Below are positions 18,901 to 27,433 of a stretch of DNA of 64,000 nucleotides, in pieces. This DNA comes from Candidatus Kuenenia stuttgartensis (GTDB taxonomy: Bacteria > Planctomycetota > Planctomycetia > Gemmatales > Gemmataceae), in NCBI GenBank assembly GCA_945875585.1, contig CAMCLK010000022.1:1-64000 (forward strand), written 5' to 3'. Positions within the stretch are counted from its first letter, which is position 1. Each line of letters begins with the position of its first letter. The notes under the pieces were generated by a model. The model did no database searches, was not told the DNA's origin, and was given only the letters and a program-made list of their open reading frames with translations. The position numbers and the translations under genes are program-made.

Positions 18901-19391
18901 GCGAGCGTACCTACCCCACCAGCATGGGCGAAGATCGTTATCGCCGAGGTATCTACAGTTTCTGGCGCCGCACGGTGCCGCCTCCGGGTATGCAGGCATT
19001 TGACGCGCCCAGTCGCGAAAGCTGCACGGTCAGGCGAATAGGCAGCAATACGCCCTTGCAGGCATTTGTCACCTTGAACGACCCTGTTTATGTGGAAGCT
19101 GCGCAGGCGCTGGCACGCCGAATGGCGCGCGAGGGCGGTACCACCTGGGAGGGGCGAATCGAGCGGGGATGGAAACTATGCCTTGGTCGCGCGCCTTCCA
19201 CGATCGAGCGGGATTATCTTCTCCGCCTGCTGGATGCAGAAAAAACAGTATTTCAGGCCAATGCTGCCGATGCAGCCAAGCTCGCTGGTGCTGGCGAGCT
19301 GCCTTCTGGCACCACCAAGGCGGAGATTGCAGCAGCAACCGTTGTTGCGAATGTTCTTCTGAACCTTGATGCGTTCCTAACCCGTAATTAA
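15963..19391 (+). CDS. DUF1549/DUF1553 (PSCyt2/PSD1) protein with planctomycete cytochrome motif and discoidin module
   Basis: This 1142-aa exported protein begins with a signal peptide ([18 protein letters not shown]). A planctomycete cytochrome C (PSCyt1) domain follows with the heme motif CVECH near residue 40 and the usual [14 protein letters not shown] block. DUF1549 spans about 150-350 and contains a second motif, [12 protein letters not shown]. A discoidin-like module lies near 490-650, and DUF1553 fills about 830-1100 with [22 protein letters not shown]. The family is abundant in planctomycetes and is thought to act in periplasmic redox or polymer degradation, but its biochemistry is unproven. 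It starts 14 bp after the giant dehydrogenase gene and is followed 21 bp later by a DUF1501 gene, so the three are probably an operon. Confidence 0.93.
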   Translation: [1142 protein letters not shown]

Positions 19392-19412
19392 ATCACGCTA
19401 GGGAGAAAAACC

Positions 19413-20828
19413 ATGAACGATTATCAGGCTCGAGTACTCGATGGAACACGCCGTCAATTTCTGCAACGGTGCGGTGTGGGCTTGGGCTCGATGTTTCTGG
19501 CGGGAGCATCGCAGGGTGGCGTTCAGGCGCCGTCGCGTGCTGCGAAGGCGCGATCGGTGATTTATCTGCACATGTCTGGTTCGCCACCGCAGCAGGAACT
19601 GTTTGACGACAAACCAAAATTGAGGGAGTTTCACCTCAAACCGTGTCCGGACAGTCTGCTGCAGGGTGAGCGTTTCGCGTTCATCAAGGGGCATCCAACA
19701 CTTTTGGGATCTCCTTTTGCATTTTCTTCCTGTGGTCAGTCTGGCCAGCGTATCAGCGAACTGTTTCCCAATTTGCAGACTGTGGCTGATGAATTGACGG
19801 TCATTCGCTCGATGCGTACCAAGGAATTCAACCATGCCCCGGCTGAACTCTATGTTCACACCGGTGAAAACCGCCCGGGATACCCTGCCATTGGTGCATG
19901 GGCGAGTTATGGGCTTGGATCTCTTAATTCCAACCTGCCGGGGTTCATGGTGCTTGTTTCCGGCGGCACCGATCCGACCGCGGGCAAAAGCGTTTGGGGC
20001 TCAGGCTTTCTGCCATCGATTCACCAAGGAGTGCAGTGTCGTTCGGGATCTGAACCCATTTTTTATGTGTCGGACCCTGATGGGCTCGATCGTGCCGGTC
20101 GCCGCCGAAGTCTGGATGCTCTGAAATCGCTTAATGAAATTGAATTGCTCCGTAGCAGAGACCCCGAGACCCGCACGCGTGTGGACCAGTATGAACTGGC
20201 GTACCGAATGCAGGCATCGGTACCCGAAGTGATGGATATTTCCAGAGAACCGGCGCGTATTTTGGAAGAGTATGCGGCCAAGCCGGGGCAGGGTAGCTTT
20301 GCCAACAACTGCCTGCTGGCAAGGCGGATGGTGGAGCAGGGCGTGCGCTATGTGCAACTGTTCGACTGGGGTTGGGATTGCCACGGCACCGGCCCGGGCG
20401 ATGATATCGTTAATCACCTTCCCCGCAAATGCAAGGAGATCGATCAGCCGATCGCGGCACTGTTACGCGATCTGAGGCGCAGGGGGCTGTTGGAGTCTAC
20501 TCTGGTTGTTTGGGGCGGAGAGTTCGGGCGAACCAGTATGAACGAGGCTAGGGGCGGGTCGAAGTCACTGGGCCGCGACCATCACCCTCACTGCTTCACG
20601 GTTTGGATGGCTGGCGGCGGGATCAAGCCGGGCCTGTCTTATGGCGCCACCGATGAGCTAGGTTGGCGCGTGGCTGAGAATCCGGTGGAAGTGCACGATC
20701 TGCAGGCGACTATTCTGCATCTGATGGGCCTTGATCCGTTGACATTCTCATTCAGGCAGATGGGGTTGGACCACCGGTTGATCGGCCCCGCGGTCGGCCC
20801 GCGTGTTATTTCTGAAATCGTTGCCTGA
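19413..20828 (+). CDS. DUF1501 protein (sulfatase/phosphatase-like fold), Tat-exported
   Basis: This 471-aa protein has a twin-arginine type leader (RRQFLQRCGVGLGSMFLAGA) and the DUF1501 fold, which is related to alkaline phosphatase and sulfatases. Conserved blocks are NNCLLARRMVEQGVRYVQLF, DWGWDCHG, WGGEFGRTSMNEA and GRDHHPHCFTVWMAGGG. The usual HLDTFDPKP block is altered to PPQQELFDDKP, so metal or substrate binding may differ from most paralogues here. GGGAG precedes the start. It is the third gene of the run beginning at 11032, and DUF1549/1553 plus DUF1501 is a standard planctomycete pair. The substrate is unknown. Confidence 0.92.
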   Translation: MNDYQARVLDGTRRQFLQRCGVGLGSMFLAGASQGGVQAPSRAAKARSVIYLHMSGSPPQQELFDDKPKLREFHLKPCPDSLLQGERFAFIKGHPTLLGSPFAFSSCGQSGQRISELFPNLQTVADELTVIRSMRTKEFNHAPAELYVHTGENRPGYPAIGAWASYGLGSLNSNLPGFMVLVSGGTDPTAGKSVWGSGFLPSIHQGVQCRSGSEPIFYVSDPDGLDRAGRRRSLDALKSLNEIELLRSRDPETRTRVDQYELAYRMQASVPEVMDISREPARILEEYAAKPGQGSFANNCLLARRMVEQGVRYVQLFDWGWDCHGTGPGDDIVNHLPRKCKEIDQPIAALLRDLRRRGLLESTLVVWGGEFGRTSMNEARGGSKSLGRDHHPHCFTVWMAGGGIKPGLSYGATDELGWRVAENPVEVHDLQATILHLMGLDPLTFSFRQMGLDHRLIGPAVGPRVISEIVA

Positions 20829-20839
20829 GGCACGCCGCG

Positions 20840-21037
20840 TCAACTGGATTTTTTGCGGCATAACCTGAAACCATACCTTAGGCCGGTGCCGGGGATACCC
20901 ACGCTGGCCGTGGGGCCGTTTTTGCCGATGTTCACCGAACCGCCTTTGCGCTGAAACGATAGCGATAATCCGCCCTTGCTGATGTTCAGGTATACACCTG
21001 GCCAGATGCGGATTCGTTTGTGGAACATCCAGCCCAT
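20840..21037 (-). CDS. DUF4236 small protein
   Basis: This 65-aa protein starts at ATG 21037 immediately after a strong GGAGG site. Its sequence is the typical DUF4236 pattern: MGWMFHKRIRIWPGVYLNIS at the start, then a short beta-rich stretch with VNIGKNGPTASVGIPGTGLR. The family is widespread and has no defined function. The gene converges on the DUF1501 gene with only 11 bp between their stop codons. Confidence 0.88.
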   Translation of the reverse strand: MGWMFHKRIRIWPGVYLNISKGGLSLSFQRKGGSVNIGKNGPTASVGIPGTGLRYGFRLCRKKSS

Positions 21038-21198
21038 ATCTGATCCTCCTCTTTGGCATCCATTCCATCGTAATGTAGGCAATTCATACGGGCTCGCAAG
21101 AAGTTTTGATGTGGATCACCGGATCGTTCTTGACCCGTATTGAATGCTCTGAGCTAATAAAAATCTGACGCAATCTCCACGCCCTTTTGGAGCTTCTC

Positions 21199-22518
21199 AT
21201 GTACCGGCTTGCCCTTATGGCGCTTGTCGCATTCAGTGTGATCGCCACACTGATGCTTTCCCGCGGCATTTCCGATCCGGGTGCCACGCCCGCCCTTAAA
21301 GAAGGCTTCGATATCGCATCGGAGCAGAAAAATCCGTGGACGTCGCTCAAGCCCAACGTGGCTCCCGGGCAGTTCCAGTTCGCCATCGTTTCCGACCGGA
21401 CGGGTGGCCACCGTGCTGGCGTTTTTTCGCGCGCTATCCAGCAGCTTAACCTGCTTCAGCCCGAGTTTGTCATGTCTGTTGGCGACCTCATCGAAGGTTC
21501 CAAAGATGCTGATATCAGCCGCAAGCAGTGGACGGAATTCAACGGTTTCATCAAGCAGTTGCAGATGCCTTTCTTCTATGTGCCCGGCAACCACGATGGA
21601 GCCAACGCCTCGTTGGCAGATGTGTGGAAGGAAGCTTATGGACGACGCATGTATTCCTTCGCCTATCAAAACTGTCTTTTTGCGTGTATCAACACGAGCG
21701 ATGAAAGCGTGGATGATCCCAAGGCGGATGCCAGTTACCGCAAGCCTCGCGTTGGCAAGGCACAGATCGAAATGCTTGCCGCAGCCCTTAAAAAACACCC
21801 CAATCCCCGACACACGTTCATCTTCCTGCACCATCCCATTTGGAATGCTAAGGATCTTGAATCCAATGGCTGGCTCGAAGTCGAAAAATTGCTTGCGGAC
21901 AAGCAGTACACCGCTTTCTGCGGACACGTTCACGTGTTTCACAAATTTATCCGCAACGGCCGCAACCTGTATCAGTTGGCGACCACGGGCGGTGGCAGCT
22001 CCATGCGTGGCGCTGAGTACGGTGAGCTCGATCAGATTGCATGGGTAACCATGAAGGAAAATGGACCTGTTGTCTCGCACATCGGCCTTCATGGCATTTA
22101 CCGCGATGACCTGACGCCCATTGTTACCGATGAGTCGGGTACACCTCCCGCGGTTCTTCCCAAGGGATTGGTGCCAGCTCGTGGCGTTGTGATGATGGAA
22201 GGCAAGCCACGTTCCGGCCTCATGGTGCTGTTCACGAAGGTGAAAGAGAATAACGAAGAGCGCACCTTGGTTGGAAACTCACGCACAGGTGCGGATGGCA
22301 GCTTTGAGATGTTCGGTCCCCGCGGTACCAATGGCCTTCCAGCTGGCAAATATCAGGTCAGCTTCCTGCAAGCGCCTTCGCTGGTGAGCGATGTTAACAA
22401 AGATAAAAACGCTGCGCCTGCTGTTGCCATTCCGGAAAAGTACAAAACCCCAGCCACCAGCCCCATTGTGGTGGACCTGAAGGAAGGCGCCGGCCGGTTC
22501 GAGTTCAAGATTGACTGA
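21199..22518 (+). CDS. Exported calcineurin-like metallophosphoesterase
   Basis: This 439-aa protein starts at ATG 21199 behind GGAG and has a hydrophobic leader (MYRLALMALVAFSVIATLML). The metal-binding motifs of calcineurin-type phosphoesterases are present: VSDRTGG, SVGDLIEG, VPGNHDG, LHHPIW and CGHVHVFH. The first motif has SDRTGG where many members have SDxH. After about residue 325 a beta-sandwich-like region with a carboxypeptidase-regulatory pattern follows (GNSRTGADGSFEMFGPRGTN). It should hydrolyse a phosphate ester outside the cytoplasm; the substrate is unknown. It stands alone and ends at a strong bidirectional terminator shared with the converging sbcC-like gene. Confidence 0.9.
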   Translation: MYRLALMALVAFSVIATLMLSRGISDPGATPALKEGFDIASEQKNPWTSLKPNVAPGQFQFAIVSDRTGGHRAGVFSRAIQQLNLLQPEFVMSVGDLIEGSKDADISRKQWTEFNGFIKQLQMPFFYVPGNHDGANASLADVWKEAYGRRMYSFAYQNCLFACINTSDESVDDPKADASYRKPRVGKAQIEMLAAALKKHPNPRHTFIFLHHPIWNAKDLESNGWLEVEKLLADKQYTAFCGHVHVFHKFIRNGRNLYQLATTGGGSSMRGAEYGELDQIAWVTMKENGPVVSHIGLHGIYRDDLTPIVTDESGTPPAVLPKGLVPARGVVMMEGKPRSGLMVLFTKVKENNEERTLVGNSRTGADGSFEMFGPRGTNGLPAGKYQVSFLQAPSLVSDVNKDKNAAPAVAIPEKYKTPATSPIVVDLKEGAGRFEFKID

Positions 22519-22532
22519 CGTTTGCTAATTTG

Positions 22533-22581
22533 AAAAAAAGTGTGGACGACCGGTGTGATCCGGTCGTCCACTTTCATTTTG
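22533..22581. terminator. Bidirectional intrinsic terminator
   Basis: A perfect 12-bp stem (GTGGACGACCGG at 22542 and CCGGTCGTCCAC at 22560) has a 6-nt loop. It is flanked by an A-run on the left and TTTCATTTT on the right. It sits between the convergent phosphoesterase and SbcC-like genes and can serve both strands. Confidence 0.88.
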
Positions 22582-22613
22582 TCGTTCCGTATTAGTATTT
22601 GGCTTGATCGGTC

Positions 22614-25346
22614 TTAACCACGACCACGCATAGCGGGGACAAAAGCCAGATCGTGTCTGGTTCCGCCCAAGGTTGCGTAATCGGTGGAATTGCATGTGAG
22701 CACCACAATCTGCAATCCCCTTTCCGCGCCAAGATAAAGCATGGTTTGCAATTGGCGGATACGGTCGGGGTCTGAATTGGCAAACGTATCATCCAGAATA
22801 ACCGATTGGTCTTGTCCGCTCTTCTGGTTGATCAGTTCTGCCAGTGCTAGCCGTAACGCTACCCCGGCCTGTTCACGCGCGCCGCCGCTGAGGGCGGCAA
22901 AGGGAAGCGCGCCCTCACCGCGTGAGTTGCGCTCAATGGCGATGTGATCAAATTCGTTGTTATCGTTCCACCTGACCGCGACATTGGTTTCGGGTCCGAA
23001 TACAGTTCGCAGGTACGGCTCCATTCGGCTCGTCAATGGAACGCTTTGCGCATTATTGATATTCGATCGTTCAGTTTGAATGAGTTCTTCAATAAGCTTG
23101 AGCGCCTTGGCGCGCTTGCTGTGCCGGTCGAATTCTTCTTGCGCCCTATCCAAGTTGGCTCGGGCTATCGCCGCTGTTTCTTCGGGGTCTTCCTGGCCCA
23201 TGCTCATCAGAATTCCTTTGGCTTGATTGATTCTCGCGTTGGCTGCCTCGAGCCGAGCCGAATTGTTTGTCAGACTGGTGGCTAATCGATTTTTCAAAAG
23301 ATTCGCGTTGTCCGGATTCAATTTCGCAAGCGACTCTTCCACGATATCGAGATTCCTGCGAGCAACTAATGCGGAATTTTTTGCTTTGGCCAGTTGTTCG
23401 GACCTAGCGTCATCGTGACCATGATTAGCGATCAAATTATCCAGCAACGCAGTCTGCGTACCAACGGAATTTCTTTTATTGGTAATTTCAATGTGGTTGC
23501 GTTGAAGTTCTTTTTCAATGCTTCTTGTGTGGTTTTGCGCGCGTTCGAATGCGGACTGGCATTCTTGTTCGGCGCTTTCCGATTGGGTCACGGCCAATTG
23601 GGTTGAGGCTAGCGTTTCAATGGCTTGAGTCAAATCAGTGGTGACTTCCATATCACTTGCCGATTCAGCTGCCCGAAGCATTCGCTCGGCATCGGCATCT
23701 TCTCTTCGCAGACGCTCAAGATTGGCTGAAAGATCACTTTCGCCATTCAGGAGGATGCTTTGATTTTCCTCGATAGCACTTATGGCAGCTTCGATTCGAT
23801 TACGAGTATCGACGGCAGATTCTGCTTCTTCGATAGACGTCACGCGCAAAGCGGATAATTGTTCGGCAAGGTCGGAGTTGTTCGCCCGCAGGGCATTGGC
23901 CTTTTCTTCGAGGGTTGCACCGCCGCCTGGCCGGATACGAATAGTGGTACCCGATCCAACCGAAACCGTAGTATCTGCTGTCACCACACAGGATTGGCCC
24001 GCCTGAAACTGCACACCGCCGACGCTCACGGTCTCCGCCGCAGATTCCACAATAATTCCTGTTGCCACCGCATTGAGTTCCGCTTCCGAAGCGATGATTT
24101 TATCACGCAATCTATTGAGCCTGCGTATGGCTCTTTGATCAATTAAAGCTGTGCGTTCGAGTTCCTGTTGGTAGCTTTTTTTTGACGCGTCAAATAGGGA
24201 TACTTTTTCCTGTTTTGATTCAAGCTGTTTTAGTTCAATCTCCTTTTGTAATCTTGTGACATTATGCTGCGCGAAATCACGGCGAGCGCGGCTCTTGGAA
24301 GCTGTGGACCTGGCTCTGGTCAGGTTGGTTTCTGCAGTTGCTAATTGTACTCGTGATCCTTGTAAAGATGCTTCATAACCAGCAACATGCGTTTCAAGTG
24401 GCAGAAGTTCCGCCTTGGCGCTGGACAATGCCGAGCGTATTGTGTCTATATTTTTATTGATTAATTCCAGAGAGCTAACAAGAATATTCGCTTGCTGCGC
24501 ATCAAACTCACGCGTCAATTTTTGATTTGTCAATTCATTAATATTGGCCAGAATAATTTCGTTGGCGTAGATCTCTTGCTGGATTGTTGCGGCAATTGTG
24601 GCGCATTCGCGCGCGCTATTTTCCGATTCCCTCAATTCGGCTGACGCCGTGGAAAGTCTCGCGACCGTGGCTGCGGCTGTTCCATAAGTGTTACGAGCCG
24701 CATTCAAGGCGATCTCAGCCCTTCCTGCTTCCGAATTTACCAGAAATGCGGTTCGGGCTTGGTTGTAAATGGTACCGACTGTGGTATCGATGGCTGATGT
24801 TAGTGCTCTGTCGGCCTCAGACATCAAAATTCCCGCAGCTCCATCCTGCTGCAGGAGTTCCAACAGGTCGGGCCCCTCGGGAACGTAAGTTCCGGTTTCA
24901 TCCATGGCATTTCCTTGACGCACCCACAAATGGCCCATGGACACGGCATGATTTTCAATTCCACCGGCCGCGATAAGGCCATCAATGCCCAGCAATTCAG
25001 CCAGTTCTGTTTCCGCAGCTTGCCCCGTTAAATTAGGTTTTCCAGCGGCTGTTAGCAGGATGGTTCCGGTGTTTCCAGAAAACACTTTTCGCACCGTGTA
25101 TCTGGCCTCATTTGTCGAGAATTCAACTTCCACCTCGGGCGCACCATCGTGCGTGGCGCTTTTCATTTGCTGCAAGGCATTTCCGGCTGCCCTAGGCCTA
25201 AGGTACAGACCACGGTGCAACGCCTCCAGAAGCGTGCTTTTGCCGGTTTCATTGGCACCGGCGATCAATGTCAACCGGTCGTCAAAACGAACCGTGACAT
25301 CGCGGTGAATGCGGTAATTACGGACAGTCAGCCGATGAACGCGCAT
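22614..25346 (-). CDS. SbcC/YhaN-like coiled-coil AAA ATPase
   Basis: This 910-aa protein has the RecF/Rad50-type layout. Walker A GANETGKST is at about 30-38, long heptad-rich coiled coils run in two halves, and a C-terminal ABC lobe carries LSGGAREQAG near 820 and the Walker B SVILDDTFANSD near 852. Between the coils, residues about 426-472 form a beta-rich insert (VSVGGVQFQAG, TTIRIRPGGGA) where Rad50/SbcC would have a CxxC zinc hook; no hook is seen. This suits the YhaN-like branch better than classical SbcC. GGAG precedes ATG 25346, only 15 bp after the nuclease gene, so the two should form an ATPase-nuclease complex acting on DNA ends. The precise repair role is inferred. Confidence 0.88.
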   Translation of the reverse strand: MRVHRLTVRNYRIHRDVTVRFDDRLTLIAGANETGKSTLLEALHRGLYLRPRAAGNALQQMKSATHDGAPEVEVEFSTNEARYTVRKVFSGNTGTILLTAAGKPNLTGQAAETELAELLGIDGLIAAGGIENHAVSMGHLWVRQGNAMDETGTYVPEGPDLLELLQQDGAAGILMSEADRALTSAIDTTVGTIYNQARTAFLVNSEAGRAEIALNAARNTYGTAAATVARLSTASAELRESENSARECATIAATIQQEIYANEIILANINELTNQKLTREFDAQQANILVSSLELINKNIDTIRSALSSAKAELLPLETHVAGYEASLQGSRVQLATAETNLTRARSTASKSRARRDFAQHNVTRLQKEIELKQLESKQEKVSLFDASKKSYQQELERTALIDQRAIRRLNRLRDKIIASEAELNAVATGIIVESAAETVSVGGVQFQAGQSCVVTADTTVSVGSGTTIRIRPGGGATLEEKANALRANNSDLAEQLSALRVTSIEEAESAVDTRNRIEAAISAIEENQSILLNGESDLSANLERLRREDADAERMLRAAESASDMEVTTDLTQAIETLASTQLAVTQSESAEQECQSAFERAQNHTRSIEKELQRNHIEITNKRNSVGTQTALLDNLIANHGHDDARSEQLAKAKNSALVARRNLDIVEESLAKLNPDNANLLKNRLATSLTNNSARLEAANARINQAKGILMSMGQEDPEETAAIARANLDRAQEEFDRHSKRAKALKLIEELIQTERSNINNAQSVPLTSRMEPYLRTVFGPETNVAVRWNDNNEFDHIAIERNSRGEGALPFAALSGGAREQAGVALRLALAELINQKSGQDQSVILDDTFANSDPDRIRQLQTMLYLGAERGLQIVVLTCNSTDYATLGGTRHDLAFVPAMRGRG

Positions 25347-25361
25347 GATGATTCTCCTAAA

Positions 25362-26546
25362 TCAGATATTGGCATGGACCATGTTGAAGAGTTCGCGTAG
25401 CGCCCTTTGAGCAGTTTCCCCTGTTTCTCCTGGTAGCGTTGCCTGAACGCGCAACGCTTCCGCCACCGCGCCGATGAGCGGGTTGTTGGCGGGGTCCGCC
25501 AGACGGGCGGTTTCTTCCGCTGTCGGTGTTACCGTGGTATGGTTTTTGATTTTGCAGCGCAGTAGTCGCGCCTCCAGAAGACTGAGAATTTCTTCCAGTT
25601 GTCGGCCGGCCTCGAGGCTCAGGCTACCGGCCAGTTCCAGTTCCAGAAGGTTTTTGATACTTCCCGCCGGAAAGAGTGAGGCGAAGCGTTCTTTCAGAAG
25701 TTCCACATCACTGTCGGCATGGAAGGTGACCGACAGTTTTCGCCAAACGGATGCTCCTGTTTTTATTTCTTGAACTATTGGACGCTTGGTTCTTTCTGCC
25801 GTAACGACAAGTGATAATCCGGATTGATAAGAGTCTGATCTTGGAAAACGATCGGATTCATGAGTTCCCGAATACCAAGCGAAACCATTGGCTCCCGCTT
25901 CCCGGAAACCGTGCCAGTCGCCCAAGGCGATATAGTCGAACACGCCATTTGGGAGCCTATCCAGATTCAGTTGGTTCGGGACACCACCAATTCCACCATC
26001 CTCATCGTCGGCTTGTTCCGCACCAAACCCTTGAATACTACCGTGTGCTAGTACAATTCTCGGTTTGTTTCCCCAAGCCTGCGTATCGAGGTCACCACGT
26101 AGCCATTCAGTTGGGTCGGCATTGACGTGCTGGTGCAGGAGTGGGCAGGGCAGCAACACGGCATCATCGCGTACAAAGGGAACGGCCTCGGTCAGAATGG
26201 TGAGATTGGGTGCCAGTCTTTCGTGTTCGGATCGGAAGTAATCTTGCGCATAGGGGCCAGACGGGCCTGCCGGATCGTGATTTCCGGGAATGGCATATAC
26301 CGGTACACCCATGCCACCGATCATGGTGCAAGCGCGCGAAACAGTCGCTCGGGTAGGTTGGCGGGAATCGAAGAGGTCACCAGCCACGACAATGAATTTG
26401 GCATTCTTTTCGCGTGCCAAGGCACCAAGGCGCTGAAGGGCTTCGATGCGCTCCGCCTGAAGTATCGATCGGTTTTCAGGGTTGTTGATCTTGGCAAACG
26501 GTTTGCCAAGTTGCCAATCAGCGGTGTGGATGAACGTGACAACCAT
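25362..26546 (-). CDS. SbcD/YhaO-like DNA double-strand-break nuclease
   Basis: This 394-aa metallophosphoesterase carries all phosphodiesterase motifs of Mre11/SbcD nucleases: HTADWQLG (8-15), VAGDLFDSR, IPGNHDP, LAHGS and LGDWHGF. The C-terminal 150 residues form a smaller capping and partner-binding region. It should supply manganese-dependent exo/endonuclease activity to the ATPase encoded directly downstream. The upstream methyltransferase gene is about 100 bp away on the same strand, so a four-gene transcript is possible. Confidence 0.92.
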   Translation of the reverse strand: MVVTFIHTADWQLGKPFAKINNPENRSILQAERIEALQRLGALAREKNAKFIVVAGDLFDSRQPTRATVSRACTMIGGMGVPVYAIPGNHDPAGPSGPYAQDYFRSEHERLAPNLTILTEAVPFVRDDAVLLPCPLLHQHVNADPTEWLRGDLDTQAWGNKPRIVLAHGSIQGFGAEQADDEDGGIGGVPNQLNLDRLPNGVFDYIALGDWHGFREAGANGFAWYSGTHESDRFPRSDSYQSGLSLVVTAERTKRPIVQEIKTGASVWRKLSVTFHADSDVELLKERFASLFPAGSIKNLLELELAGSLSLEAGRQLEEILSLLEARLLRCKIKNHTTVTPTAEETARLADPANNPLIGAVAEALRVQATLPGETGETAQRALRELFNMVHANI

Positions 26547-26647
26547 GTGTGGCCCCTGACACTGGCAGGGTGCGCTCGGTTCAATCCGAGTGCGCCGTGC
26601 CTCATAATGTCACTTCGCCACAGATGGTTAGGAATTCAAGAAAAATG

Positions 26648-27433
26648 TCAGGCTGCTGAAACAGCGCCTTCTGCTGGCTTCACTAGGGTGATCACATAAG
26701 CCTGATCCGCGTATGAAAGGCGCCATTGAACATTGGGAAAGCCGGCTTCTATCAGCAGCGGTTGCAACTTCTCGATGGGGAGATAGTGGAAACGACCGGT
26801 ACGGGCTTCTGCTTTCAACCATTTGCCCACGCGCTGCATCTCGAAGATATTCGAAAGAAGCTTGAGGGGTTTGCGCCATCGCTTCGGCGGCCACACGGAT
26901 TTCCAGAAGATCTTCCAGAAATCTGGCTCAGGAACATTGATCGAGAAAGCCAGCCTGCCACCGGGTTTCAAGACCCTCCGGATCTCGCGGAAGATCGCCC
27001 TGAACGCCGTATCGGTGTACTTGCCAGTCACTGGATCCTTGGCTTCAGCGTACGAAAGCGATAGTCCGGCTATTACGCCATCGAATGAATTGTCTGCAAA
27101 ACCGGGGAGGCCGAGGCTGAGGTCAACCTGTTTGAAGGTTAGGCGTTCGGGCTGATCTGCCAGACCCAGTTTATCGCGCAAGTGCCCGATGGCCTCAGAG
27201 TTTGCAGCGGCGCAATCGACGGCAACAACACTGGCAACGGTGCGTTGGGAGTTGCGGAAAAGCCCTGCTGAAAGCTGGCCGCCACCGCAGCCGATATCGA
27301 GCCAATGCTCGCCTGCCTTAGGGTTGGCTTGCGCTAGGGTATCGTCCAGAAGTTCCTGGTAGGGCCGGGCGTGGTGCTGGTCCCAAAATGCCCGCGCACT
27401 GTCATCTTTATGCCAGAGATTGTCGGTAGTCAT
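26648..27433 (-). CDS. Class I SAM-dependent methyltransferase
   Basis: This 261-aa protein shows the Rossmann SAM-binding motif I HWLDIGCGGGQLSAG (about 42-56) and motif II VVAVDCAA. It also has the post-motif region RRVLKPGGRLAFSINV typical of methyltransferase domain 11/25 proteins. Its start overlaps the stop of the upstream acyltransferase gene by 4 bp (ATGA), so the two are translationally coupled and probably share a pathway. The acceptor molecule is unknown; a lipid, quinone or small metabolite is possible. Confidence 0.9.
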   Translation of the reverse strand: MTTDNLWHKDDSARAFWDQHHARPYQELLDDTLAQANPKAGEHWLDIGCGGGQLSAGLFRNSQRTVASVVAVDCAAANSEAIGHLRDKLGLADQPERLTFKQVDLSLGLPGFADNSFDGVIAGLSLSYAEAKDPVTGKYTDTAFRAIFREIRRVLKPGGRLAFSINVPEPDFWKIFWKSVWPPKRWRKPLKLLSNIFEMQRVGKWLKAEARTGRFHYLPIEKLQPLLIEAGFPNVQWRLSYADQAYVITLVKPAEGAVSAA

